This document shows positions 1 through 6,368 of a stretch of DNA of 8,010 bases, one piece after another. The stretch is taken from the NCBI GenBank assembly GCA_023437285.1, contig JAEZGP010000454.1, positions 1-8,010 of the forward strand. Direction: 5' to 3'. The translations under genes and the position numbers were made by a program. Source of the stretch: Actinomycetes bacterium (lineage in GTDB: Bacteria; Actinomycetota; Actinomycetes; Mycobacteriales; Micromonosporaceae). Position 1 is the stretch's first letter, and each line of letters begins with the position of its first letter. Below the pieces are notes generated by a model. That model saw nothing but the letters and a program-made list of their open reading frames with translations, searched no databases and was not told where the DNA came from.

Positions 1-1
1 C

Positions 2-2116
2 GACCGGACCCTCGCCCCGCCCGAGGACCAAGGGGGGGCGGTCCCGGCCGGCGCGCCGCCCGCGGCCGTCCCGCCGCGGGCGGCCGCCTCGCTGGTCGTT
101 CCCGTGCCGGCTCAGCTGCCCCTCGACGTCCGTGGGTTCGCGGGTCGGGCGGCCGAGTTGGCGCGGCTACACGCCGTCGCCCCCACCGGCGACGCCGCCG
201 ACCCCTCGGTGATCGTGGTCGTCATGGGTACGGCCGGGGTGGGCAAGTCGGCCCTCGCGGTCCACTGGGCCCAGCAGGTGGCTCCCCAGTTCCCCGACGG
301 TCAGCTGTATGTCAACCTGCGCGGATTCCATCCCGGGCACATGCCGGTCGAGCCGGCCGAGGCGCTGCGCGGCTTCCTCGACGCGTTCGGGGTCCCACCG
401 GACCGCGTCCCGGCCACTGTGGAGGGCAAGGCGGCGTTGTTTCGCAGCCTGGTCGCCGGGCGACGGATCCTGCTGCTGCTCGACAACGCGCTCGACGCCG
501 ACCAGGTCCGCCCGTTGCTGCCCGGCGGCCGCGGCGGCATGGTACTGATCACCAGCCGGCACCAGCTGATCGATCTGGTCGCGTTGGAGAACGCCCACCC
601 GGTGACCCTCGACGTGTTGACCGGGGCCGAGGCGCGGGAACTGCTGATCGGCCGCCTCGGCGCCGACCGGGTCGGCGCGGACCTCGCCGCGGCTGACGCG
701 ATCGCTGTCCAGTGTGCTCGGCTGCCGCTCGCATTGGCCATGGTCGCCGCGCGCGCCGCGGTGCAGCCCGCCCTCGGGTTGGGCTCGCTGTCGGCCGAAC
801 TGTCCGCGACCCGCGAACGCCTGTGGTCCCCAGACACCCACGACCTCGGCGTCGACGTGCGGGCCGCGTTGTCCTGGTCGTACCGGCGGCTGACGCCGGC
901 GTCGGCCGCCCTGTTCCGGCTGCTCGGTCTCCACCCGGGGCCGGACGTGGGGATCGACGCCGCGGCGAGTCTCGCCGGGGTGCCGGTCCACCAGGTACGC
1001 CGGCAGTTGACCGAGCTGGTGCGCGCGCACCTGATCACCGAGCCGGTACCCGATCGGTTCAGCCTGCACGACCTCCTGCGGGCCTACGCGGCCGACCTGG
1101 CCCGGTGCGACGACCGGGAACCGGACCGACAGGCGGCCCTGCGGCGGATGCTGGCCCACTACCTGCACAGCGCGTACGCGGCGGCGATCCTCATCTATCC
1201 GTACCGGTTCCAACTGGACCTGGTACCGGTCGAACCCGGCGCCGTGGTGACCGAATTCGCCGACGCGTCCCAGGCCGCGGCGTGGTTCGCGGCCGAACAC
1301 CTGGTGCTGCTGGCGGCGCTGAACCTGGCCGCCGAGGCCGACTTCGGCCGGTACGCCTGGCAGCTCGCCTCGGCGATGTCGACGTTCCTCGACCGGCTGG
1401 GGCACTGGCAGGACTGGGTGAACAGTCAGCGAACGGCGCTGTCGGCGGCTGAGCGCGGCGCCGACCGCACCGGCCAGGCGCACGCCAACGGCAGTCTCGG
1501 GCTGGCCTACAACCGGCTGAACCGGTACGACGAGGCGCTGGTGCACCTGCGGCGGGCCGACGAACTCTTCGCTGAGTTGGACGATCTGGTCGGTCAGGCG
1601 TACACCCATCTGCGGATGAGTCTGGTGCACGAGGGGCACGGTCAGCCGTCGGCCGCGCTGGCCGACGCCCAGCTGGCCCTGGACCGGTTCTGCCAGGCCA
1701 ACCACCGCATCGGTCAGGGTCAGGCGCTCAACAGCATCGGCTGGCTGCACGCCCACCTTGGCCAGTCCGCCGACGCGGTCAAGTACTGCGAACAGGCGGT
1801 TCAGGTGCATCGGGAGCTGGCCGACCAGGAGGGCCTGGCCAACGCGTTGGACAGTCTGGGATTCGCCCACCACAGCAACGGCGATCATCAGGCCGCGATC
1901 GTCCACTACCGGGAGGCGCTCGTCGTCCTGCGGCAGCTCGCTGACCCGTACTACGAGACGATCAGCCTGAACCATCTCGGCGACGCCCTCCACGCGGCCG
2001 GCGACCACGCGGCGGCCGTTGACGCCTGGCGGCTGGCGCTGACCATGCTCGACGAGTTGGGCCACCCCGATGCCAAACAGCTGCGACTGAAGATGGCTCA
2101 GCTGGCCGACGCCTGA
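2..2116 (+). CDS. AfsR/SARP-type transcriptional regulator, C-terminal STAND (NB-ARC) and TPR portion; 5' end outside the window
   Basis: The reading frame is open from the first complete codon at 2, so the gene starts upstream. The GTG at 104 is probably internal, because the segment PAQLPLDVRGFAGR matches the linker that joins the BTAD domain to the NB-ARC domain in AfsR-like SARPs. Numbering from 104, the ATPase shows Walker A GTAGVGKS (42-49), Walker B ILLLLD (122-127), a TSRH sensor (150-153), RLPLAL (206-211) and an LHD motif (321-323) in the MHD position. Residues 457-655 are five TPRs of exactly 40 residues each. Family knowledge: AfsR-type SARPs activate secondary-metabolism genes, and the ATPase/TPR part is thought to switch DNA binding on and off. 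The DNA-binding domain is not visible here, so a STAND protein without one is the alternative. The frame is intact across a run of seven G at 32-38. No terminator-like hairpin with a T-tract follows the stop. Confidence 0.85.
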   Translation, partial: DRTLAPPEDQGGAVPAGAPPAAVPPRAAASLVVPVPAQLPLDVRGFAGRAAELARLHAVAPTGDAADPSVIVVVMGTAGVGKSALAVHWAQQVAPQFPDGQLYVNLRGFHPGHMPVEPAEALRGFLDAFGVPPDRVPATVEGKAALFRSLVAGRRILLLLDNALDADQVRPLLPGGRGGMVLITSRHQLIDLVALENAHPVTLDVLTGAEARELLIGRLGADRVGADLAAADAIAVQCARLPLALAMVAARAAVQPALGLGSLSAELSATRERLWSPDTHDLGVDVRAALSWSYRRLTPASAALFRLLGLHPGPDVGIDAAASLAGVPVHQVRRQLTELVRAHLITEPVPDRFSLHDLLRAYAADLARCDDREPDRQAALRRMLAHYLHSAYAAAILIYPYRFQLDLVPVEPGAVVTEFADASQAAAWFAAEHLVLLAALNLAAEADFGRYAWQLASAMSTFLDRLGHWQDWVNSQRTALSAAERGADRTGQAHANGSLGLAYNRLNRYDEALVHLRRADELFAELDDLVGQAYTHLRMSLVHEGHGQPSAALADAQLALDRFCQANHRIGQGQALNSIGWLHAHLGQSADAVKYCEQAVQVHRELADQEGLANALDSLGFAHHSNGDHQAAIVHYREALVVLRQLADPYYETISLNHLGDALHAAGDHAAAVDAWRLALTMLDELGHPDAKQLRLKMAQLADA
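55..84. repeat. Perfect 11 bp inverted repeat inside the SARP linker
   Basis: GCCGCCCGCGG at 55-65 is the exact reverse complement of CCGCGGGCGGC at 74-84, with an 8-base loop. It lies in codons for an Ala/Pro-rich interdomain linker. A strong mRNA hairpin is possible, but extreme G+C content in Ala/Pro codons can produce such arms by chance. Confidence 0.4.
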
Positions 2117-2188
2117 CCTTGTGTGCGCCGCCGGTCGCCATAACATTGCCATCCCACGTATGTAAAGGATCGTCCAAAAGAGCAGTGT

Positions 2189-2233
2189 GAATGTGTCCTG
2201 TATGAAAAACGTATGAGAATTTGTATGTGTACT
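2189..2233 (+). repeat. Four tandem 11-12 bp units, candidate SARP-type operator
   Basis: Four imperfect units follow head to tail: GAATGTGTCCT (2189-2199), GTATGAAAAAC (2200-2210), GTATGAGAATTT (2211-2222) and GTATGTGTACT (2223-2233). All share G-A/T-ATG at the start. Units 1 and 4 match at nine of ten bases over ATGTGT(C/A)CTG, and units 2 and 3 resemble each other. The 11-11-12 bp period places each unit on the same face of the helix. SARP activators are known to bind direct heptamers with an 11 bp period close to a -10 element. This array sits just after a SARP-like gene and upstream of a regulator gene, so it is a natural candidate operator. No good -10 lies at the expected distance, so the call is tentative. 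Confidence 0.45.
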
Positions 2234-2493
2234 GGCGTGGGACGCGCATTCGTCGTTCATGAGAATATCTCTTAAAGCGCGCCGGGAATGCCCCGTGTCG
2301 CATGGCTCCGCAGTGCCGACTGGACAACTCACGTCGGAAACGCGAGCGTAGCCATGGCCGACGCAGGTCCCCAAAAGCAGGGACTCCGGAGCACTGCCGT
2401 CGGCACGAGCTGGCTTCCTTACGCCAATCTGAGCCATTCCGTGGCTGCCCAACCTTGCGGCGGGCTGATGCGGGATACGCAAATTCGGACCCC

Positions 2494-2520
2494 GGAACGT
2501 GGCGCCGAGCAAGATAAGAT
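2494..2520 (+). promoter_or_regulatory. Candidate promoter for the LuxR-like gene
   Basis: TAAGAT at 2515-2520 fits the actinobacterial TAnnnT -10 pattern. GGAACG at 2494-2499 lies 15 bases upstream, a short spacing; GGAAC resembles the -35 element used by some ECF sigma factors, but the -10 does not fit that class well. A start near 2527 would give a leader of about 27 bases that includes the ribosome binding site before the GTG at 2554. Confidence 0.25.
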
Positions 2521-2553
2521 CGGCCGAAGCAAAACATGAGGGCGAGGGTCACC

Positions 2554-3306
2554 GTGATTCGGATTGATATTCTTGTCGGGTCACCAATTTTCCTTGTCGG
2601 ACTCGTCGACACGTTCACCCGGGCCGGGATAAGGGTGGTGGCGGCGAGAAGCGCTCCGGACGAACAGCCGTCGTGGCTTGCGGACGCGTTTGTCATCGAC
2701 GCGGATGTTCTCGCGCCACGCGACAACCTCAGCCCGATCACCAAGGCGGCCCGGTTCACGTCGGTCCTGGTACTCGACAACGCCGCGGTCCCCGACCCGG
2801 CGCCGTACCTGCGGGCCGGTGCCTCCGGCGTCATCACCAAGCGGGCCACGTCCGAAAGGGTCGTGGGAGCGGTGTACGCCGTCGTCCGTGGTGTGACGAC
2901 GTCGCCCGCCGACGAGCCCGACGTCGGTGCCGAGACGCCCGACCTGTCGCCGGGCCCGGCCGACGGTGACTCGGTGGCCAGTCTGCTTTCGGGACGCGAA
3001 CTGCAGGTCCTGCGCCAGATTTCGCGCGGCCTGACCCACGGGCAGATCGCGACGCGGCTCGGCATCAGCCCGCACACGGTCGACACGTACGTCAAGCGCA
3101 TCCGGGCCAAACTCGGCGTCGGCAACAAGGCCGAACTCACCCGGGTCGCGCTGGCCGGGCGGCTCCTCGACCGTCGGCCCGCGACCACCGAGCTGGCCGT
3201 ACCTCGACCGGCCCCGGTGCCCGTCCTACCGCAACCGCAGCGGGTGACCGGCTCGCCCTGCTGGCAGCTCGTCAGCGACGCGGTGCCCCTACCGCCGACC
3301 GGCTAG
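2554..3306 (+). CDS. NarL/LuxR-family response-regulator-like transcription factor with degenerate receiver
   Basis: A 250-residue cytoplasmic DNA-binding protein. Residues 145-205 (from SGRELQVLRQISRGL to VALAGRLL) form a clear LuxR/GerE four-helix domain, with the recognition helix around SPHTVDTYVKRIRAKL. Residues 1-112 have the length and pattern of a receiver domain but lack key residues. The acidic pair after strand 1 is replaced by VGSP, and the Thr/Ser of strand 4 is Asp (VLVLDNA, residue 75). An Asp in the phosphorylation position (VID, 49) and the Lys (ITK, 96) remain. Mg-dependent phosphorylation is therefore doubtful, and ligand or partner control is more likely. The last 45 residues are Pro-rich and of unknown role. 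I chose the GTG at 2554 because AGGGCGAGG lies just upstream; an ATG at 2536, adding six residues, has no good ribosome binding site. No sensor kinase gene adjoins it. The target genes are unknown. Confidence 0.85.
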   Translation: MIRIDILVGSPIFLVGLVDTFTRAGIRVVAARSAPDEQPSWLADAFVIDADVLAPRDNLSPITKAARFTSVLVLDNAAVPDPAPYLRAGASGVITKRATSERVVGAVYAVVRGVTTSPADEPDVGAETPDLSPGPADGDSVASLLSGRELQVLRQISRGLTHGQIATRLGISPHTVDTYVKRIRAKLGVGNKAELTRVALAGRLLDRRPATTELAVPRPAPVPVLPQPQRVTGSPCWQLVSDAVPLPPTG

Positions 3307-4467
3307 GCCGCTGTCGGTCGCGGCTGCCAGCCGCCCGGTGAACTCGGCGACCCCGGCCGGATCCAGGTTGCCGACGCTGACCCGGAAGGTGCCGCGGTCG
3401 TCGGGCAGGAACGCGGTGCCGGGGATCACGAGGACGTCGTGGGACACAACCAGGTCCCGCACGACCTCCCCGGTGGACCGGCCGTCGAAGGGATGACGGA
3501 CCCAGGCGAAGAAGCCGCCGGCCGACAGCAGTTCGAATCCGCCCGGCCGGTCGGCCATCGCCGCCACGAAGCGCCGGCGCGCGTCGGCCACGTCCCGTCG
3601 CCGCTCGCGGCGCCACGACTGGGCGAACGTCAGGCCGGCCCACGCGGCCTCCTGCCCGATGCGGGGCGCGCAGACGGCCACGCAGTCGAGCAGCTTGCTC
3701 AGCTCGCGGCTGAACTGCGCCGACGAGACCACCGCGCCGACCCGGTAGCCGGGCAGCGCGAGATCCTTGGAGAAGCTGTGCAGGCTGATCAGGACGCGGG
3801 GCCAGTCCGGGTCGGCGAACAGCGGGTGGGCCGGCGCGTCGTCGTCGCGGAACGAGCGGTACGTCTCGTCGAGGATCAGGGCGATCCCGTGTCGCTCGGC
3901 GACCTGCGCGAAGGCCCCGATGACGTCCGGACCGATCGTCACTCCGCTGGGATTGCCGGGAGAGACGAGCAGAATCGCGCGGGTCCGTGGCGTGATCAGG
4001 GCCTCGGCGGCCGCGGGGGTCGGGACGAGGTCCGGTCCCGGTTCGAGGTAGACCGGGGTGATCGCGTTCAACCGCAGCCACATGTCGTGGTTGAAGTAGT
4101 ACGGCAGTGCGACGATCACCTCATTGCCAGGATCGGCGAGCGCCGACGCGACCAGGCAGAACGCCTGGTTGCACCCGGCGGTGACGGTGACCTGCCCGGG
4201 GTGGACGTGACCGCGGTACGCCTCGCTGAGCTCGGCCGCGAAGGCCTCGCGCAGCCGGGGCAGGCCGGCGATCTCCGCGTACTCCGCGCCCTTCGGGTGG
4301 CGGGCGATCGCGGCGATGTGCTCGACGACGACCGGTGGCGGCGGGTACTGGGGTGCGGCCTGGGCCAGGTCGAGCAGTGGGCGCCGCCCGTGGCGTTCGT
4401 CGAGGAGCGCGTACGCCGTCGAGATCGGCGAGTCATCCTGGCTGACCGTCCTGGGATTCAGTCGCAC
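3289..4467 (-). CDS. Class I/II PLP-dependent aminotransferase
   Basis: A 392-residue fold-type I aminotransferase, the usual length for the aspartate/aromatic aminotransferase group. It should move an amino group between an amino acid and a 2-oxo acid, using pyridoxal phosphate in the cytoplasm. Visible residues are SPGNPSG with N172, DETY with D200 and Y203, the PLP-binding lysine K234 in SFSKD, R242 in PGYRVG, and the carboxylate-binding arginine R362 in FRVSVGN. The start is GTG at 4467, preceded on the minus strand by GGGAGGAG with six bases of spacing, a strong ribosome binding site. Its 3' end overlaps the convergent LuxR-like gene by 18 bp. Upstream is a divergent region with a perfect 18 bp palindrome. 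Substrate cannot be deduced from sequence; the motif YYFNHDMW after strand 3 may help in subfamily placement. The neighbours do not define a pathway. Confidence 0.9.
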   Translation of the reverse strand: MRLNPRTVSQDDSPISTAYALLDERHGRRPLLDLAQAAPQYPPPPVVVEHIAAIARHPKGAEYAEIAGLPRLREAFAAELSEAYRGHVHPGQVTVTAGCNQAFCLVASALADPGNEVIVALPYYFNHDMWLRLNAITPVYLEPGPDLVPTPAAAEALITPRTRAILLVSPGNPSGVTIGPDVIGAFAQVAERHGIALILDETYRSFRDDDAPAHPLFADPDWPRVLISLHSFSKDLALPGYRVGAVVSSAQFSRELSKLLDCVAVCAPRIGQEAAWAGLTFAQSWRRERRRDVADARRRFVAAMADRPGGFELLSAGGFFAWVRHPFDGRSTGEVVRDLVVSHDVLVIPGTAFLPDDRGTFRVSVGNLDPAGVAEFTGRLAAATDSGLAGRR

Positions 4468-4537
4468 GGACGCTCCTCCCTCCGCGCGTACCGGTTCGGC
4501 GGCACCGTCGTCGTGTTGCTGGCGACGCTAACAGCAG

Positions 4538-4555
4538 CGGGTCCGACCGGACCCG
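4538..4555. promoter_or_regulatory. Perfect 18 bp inverted repeat, candidate operator in the divergent region
   Basis: CGGGTCCG (4538-4545) and CGGACCCG (4548-4555) are exact reverse complements around a 2-base AC centre. It lies between the divergent aminotransferase and methyltransferase genes. On the minus strand TAGCGT (complement of 4525-4530) fits a TAnnnT -10 for the aminotransferase, so the palindrome would cover the spacer and -35 region of that promoter, as expected for a dimeric repressor site. The 2-base centre is too short for an RNA hairpin loop unless the stem opens, which favours a protein-binding site. The binding protein is unknown. Confidence 0.45.
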
Positions 4556-4559
4556 TCCC

Positions 4560-4599
4560 GTTCTTGGGGACAGGGCGGCAGGCCCCGCGCCGCCAGAAC
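4560..4599. other. Possible two-part stem-loop upstream of the RNA methyltransferase gene
   Basis: GTTCT (4560-4564) can pair with AGAAC (4595-4599), and GGCGGC (4574-4579) with GCCGCC (4589-4594). The two stems are stacked on the 3' side and separated by nine bases on the 5' side, with a 9-base apical loop. It would be transcribed only if a start lies upstream of it; the best -10 seen (4638-4643) is downstream. Confidence 0.25.
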
Positions 4600-4637
4600 C
4601 GCCGGCCCCACTGGCCGGTACGGGCCGTGAGCAGGTG

Positions 4638-4643
4638 GATAAT
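4638..4643 (+). promoter_or_regulatory. Candidate -10 element for the RNA methyltransferase gene
   Basis: GATAAT matches the TATAAT consensus at five of six positions. The -35 region near 4615-4620 (CCGGTA) is poor. A start near 4650 would give a leader of about 28 bases before the ATG at 4679. Confidence 0.35.
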
Positions 4644-4678
4644 GGTCACGTCCGACACCAACCCGCGATGAGAGACGA

Positions 4679-5491
4679 ATGCTGTCCCTTCAGCCGATCG
4701 GCGTGAGCAATCCCCACGTGCGCCGGGTCCAGTCGATCCAGCGCAACTCGGCGCCGAACCCGCACCGGCTGTTCATCGCCGAGGGCCTGTGGGCCAACAA
4801 CCTGCTGCTCAAGCACGACATCGCGATCGACACGTTCTTCTGGTGTCCCGAGGCGGCCTACGGCGACGAGGCCCGCAAGCGCGCCGGGGAGCTGGCCGCC
4901 CGCGCCGAGCGGGCGTTCGAGGTGTCGGCGAAAACGCTGGAACGGATCTCGGAGCGCGACCGGCCCGACGGACTGCTGTCGCTGGGCCGCCTGCCGCGCT
5001 GGGACCCCGACGAGCTGACCGTGCCGCCGGCCGGGCTGGTCATGGTGGCCGACGGGATGGAGATCCCCGGCAACCTCGGCACGCTCATCCGTACCCTCGA
5101 CGCCTGCGCGGTGGACTGCCTCATCCTGACCAACCGGCGCACCCGGCTGACCCATCCCAAGGTGTTCCGGGCCAGCCAGGGAATGCTGCTCACGATGCCG
5201 ATCATCGAGTTCGACAGCCCCGAGGAGGCGCTGTCGTGGCTGCGCCGGCAGCGCTTCGACATCTACCTCGCCGATACCGACGACGCGCGCAACTACCGGG
5301 CGTACGACTACCGCCGGTCCCGTACCGCGTTCGTCTTGGGGGCGGAGAAGTACGGCATCGCGAAGGCCTGGTACGAGCCCGACGTCAAGCGGGTCTTCGT
5401 GCCGATGCTAGGTCACGCCGATTCGCTCAACGTGTCGATCTCGGCCGCCGTCCTGCTCTACGAGGCGCGTGCGCAGAAGCAAGGCTGGTAA
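4679..5491 (+). CDS. SpoU/TrmH-family RNA 2'-O-methyltransferase
   Basis: A 270-residue member of the knotted SPOUT class, which transfers a methyl group from S-adenosylmethionine to a ribose 2'-OH in rRNA or tRNA. Residues 12-100 look like the L30e-like substrate-binding domain (HRLFIAEGLW). Residues 118-265 carry the SPOUT motifs: NLGTLIR (132-138), LGAEKYGI (220-227, E223) and VPMLGHADSLNVSISAAVLL (241-260, S249 and N251). Motif 1 reads DGMEIPGN rather than the common DPxN form; a similar DG form occurs in the thiostrepton-resistance methylase TsnR, whose length (269 residues) is also close. This is a resemblance only, and a housekeeping rRNA or tRNA methylase is equally possible. Start: ATG at 4679 has only a weak GAGAG upstream; an in-frame GTG at 4703 has none. 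The stop is 43 bases before the next gene on the same strand, so co-transcription is possible. Confidence 0.88.
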   Translation: MLSLQPIGVSNPHVRRVQSIQRNSAPNPHRLFIAEGLWANNLLLKHDIAIDTFFWCPEAAYGDEARKRAGELAARAERAFEVSAKTLERISERDRPDGLLSLGRLPRWDPDELTVPPAGLVMVADGMEIPGNLGTLIRTLDACAVDCLILTNRRTRLTHPKVFRASQGMLLTMPIIEFDSPEEALSWLRRQRFDIYLADTDDARNYRAYDYRRSRTAFVLGAEKYGIAKAWYEPDVKRVFVPMLGHADSLNVSISAAVLLYEARAQKQGW

Positions 5492-5497
5492 CCACCC

Positions 5498-5526
5498 TCG
5501 GCAACGCCGTCGACGGCTGGCAGAAT
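5498..5526 (+). promoter_or_regulatory. Candidate promoter giving a leaderless pptH-pptT transcript
   Basis: TCGGCA (5498-5503) and CAGAAT (5521-5526) each match four of six consensus positions and are separated by 17 bases. The -10 ends eight bases before the GTG at 5535, the spacing typical of leaderless actinobacterial messages. No ribosome binding site precedes that GTG, which fits this reading. Confidence 0.3.
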
Positions 5527-5534
5527 CCATCCAC

Positions 5535-6368
5535 GTGATCCCATCCCTCCTGGCGGTCAGCGACCTGCACGTCTCCCACCAGGAGAACCGCGAGGTCGTC
5601 GACCGCATCCGCCCGGACAGTGCGGACGACTGGCTCATCGTCGCCGGCGACGTGGGTGAGATCTTCGACGACATCGCCTGGGCGTTGCGGCTGCTGCGCG
5701 ACCGGTTCGCCAAGGTGATCTGGGCACCGGGCAACCACGAGCTGTGGACCTCGCCCCGCGACCCGGCGCGGTCGCGCGGCGAGGAGCGCTACCGGGCGTT
5801 GGTGCGGATGTGCCGGGAGGCCGACGTGGTCACCCCCGAGGACGAGTACCCGGTCTGGCCCGGTCCGCAGGGCCCGGTCGTCGTGGCGCCGCTGTTCGTG
5901 CTCTACGACTACTCGTGGCTGGCCCCCGGCACGACCACGAAGGAGGAATCGCTGCGGCGCGCGTACGACGCCGGGGTGGTCTGCACCGACGAGATGCTGC
6001 TGTTTGCCGACCCGTACCCCGACCGCGGGGCGTGGTGCGCCGCCCGGCTCGCCGAGACGGAGCGGCGGCTCGCGGCGATCGACGCCGCCCTTCCCACCGT
6101 GCTGGTCAGTCACTGGCCGCTGCGGCGCGAACCCACCGACGTCCTGTGGCATCCGGAGTTCGCCCAGTGGTGCGGCAGCGACGGTACCGCCGACTGGCAC
6201 GTGCGCTTCCGGGCCGTCGCCGCCGTCTACGGCCACCTCCACATTCCGCGTACGACCTGGTACGACGGCGTACCGTTCGAGGAGGTGTCGCTCGGGTACC
6301 CGCGCGAGTGGAGCCGACGCGGCGGCGTGCCGCAGCCGGTACGGCGCATCCTGGCGGGCCGCCCATGA
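5535..6368 (+). CDS. pptH: Metallophosphoesterase, PptH-like (predicted phosphopantetheinyl hydrolase)
   Basis: A 277-residue calcineurin-type phosphoesterase. It has the full set of metal-binding motifs: SDLH (D10, H12), AGD (D39), PGNHE (N67, H68), VSH (H193) and YGHLH (H234, H236). There is no signal peptide or membrane segment, so it acts in the cytoplasm. Its 3' end overlaps the phosphopantetheinyl transferase gene in an ATGA of four bases, so the two are probably translationally coupled. In Mycobacterium tuberculosis the same pair occurs as Rv2795c (PptH) and Rv2794c (PptT); PptH removes 4'-phosphopantetheine from carrier proteins and so opposes PptT. The function here is inferred from motifs and from this conserved pairing. 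Start: GTG at 5535 begins directly with the first beta strand (IPSLLAVSDLH). An upstream ATG at 5469 would overlap the preceding gene and add a basic, unconserved-looking tail. Confidence 0.85.
   Translation: MIPSLLAVSDLHVSHQENREVVDRIRPDSADDWLIVAGDVGEIFDDIAWALRLLRDRFAKVIWAPGNHELWTSPRDPARSRGEERYRALVRMCREADVVTPEDEYPVWPGPQGPVVVAPLFVLYDYSWLAPGTTTKEESLRRAYDAGVVCTDEMLLFADPYPDRGAWCAARLAETERRLAAIDAALPTVLVSHWPLRREPTDVLWHPEFAQWCGSDGTADWHVRFRAVAAVYGHLHIPRTTWYDGVPFEEVSLGYPREWSRRGGVPQPVRRILAGRP

Larger units (their letters stand above)
2117..2553 (+). promoter_or_regulatory. Long non-coding leader between the SARP-like gene and the LuxR-like gene
   Basis: No convincing gene lies here. An open frame at 2288-2539 lacks the G/C-rich third positions seen in the neighbours and matches no family I recognise. 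The segment 2141-2280 is about 44% G+C, far below the genes, and carries the 11-12 bp phased units. ATGAGAAT occurs at 2213-2220 and again at 2259-2266. Further down are several inverted repeats: GTGCCGAC (2313-2320) with GTCGGCAC (2399-2406), GCAGTGC (2310-2316) with GCACTGC (2391-2397), and GTCCC (2367-2371) with GGGAC (2380-2384). The last two-thirds could therefore fold as RNA if transcription starts near the A+T-rich block. The length and composition suggest control of the downstream regulator. That role is inferred. Confidence 0.5.

Noticed and set aside
167..2512. Open frame of 781 codons on the minus strand opposite the SARP-like gene
   Set aside because: It is a by-product of G/C-rich third positions in the sense gene; its translation is low-complexity and rich in Arg, Gln, Gly and Val with no recognisable domain.
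2288..2539. Possible 83-residue gene whose stop overlaps an ATG at 2536 in an ATGA
   Set aside because: Third positions are not G/C-rich like the neighbours, there is no good ribosome binding site, and the ATG at 2536 is probably not the start of the next gene.
3439..4671. Open frame of 410 codons on the plus strand opposite the aminotransferase
   Set aside because: The sense gene has every catalytic residue and a strong ribosome binding site; the antisense translation has no domain.
5469..5534. Upstream ATG start for pptH at 5469
   Set aside because: It would overlap the methyltransferase gene and add a basic tail before the first beta strand; the GTG at 5535 fits the family better.
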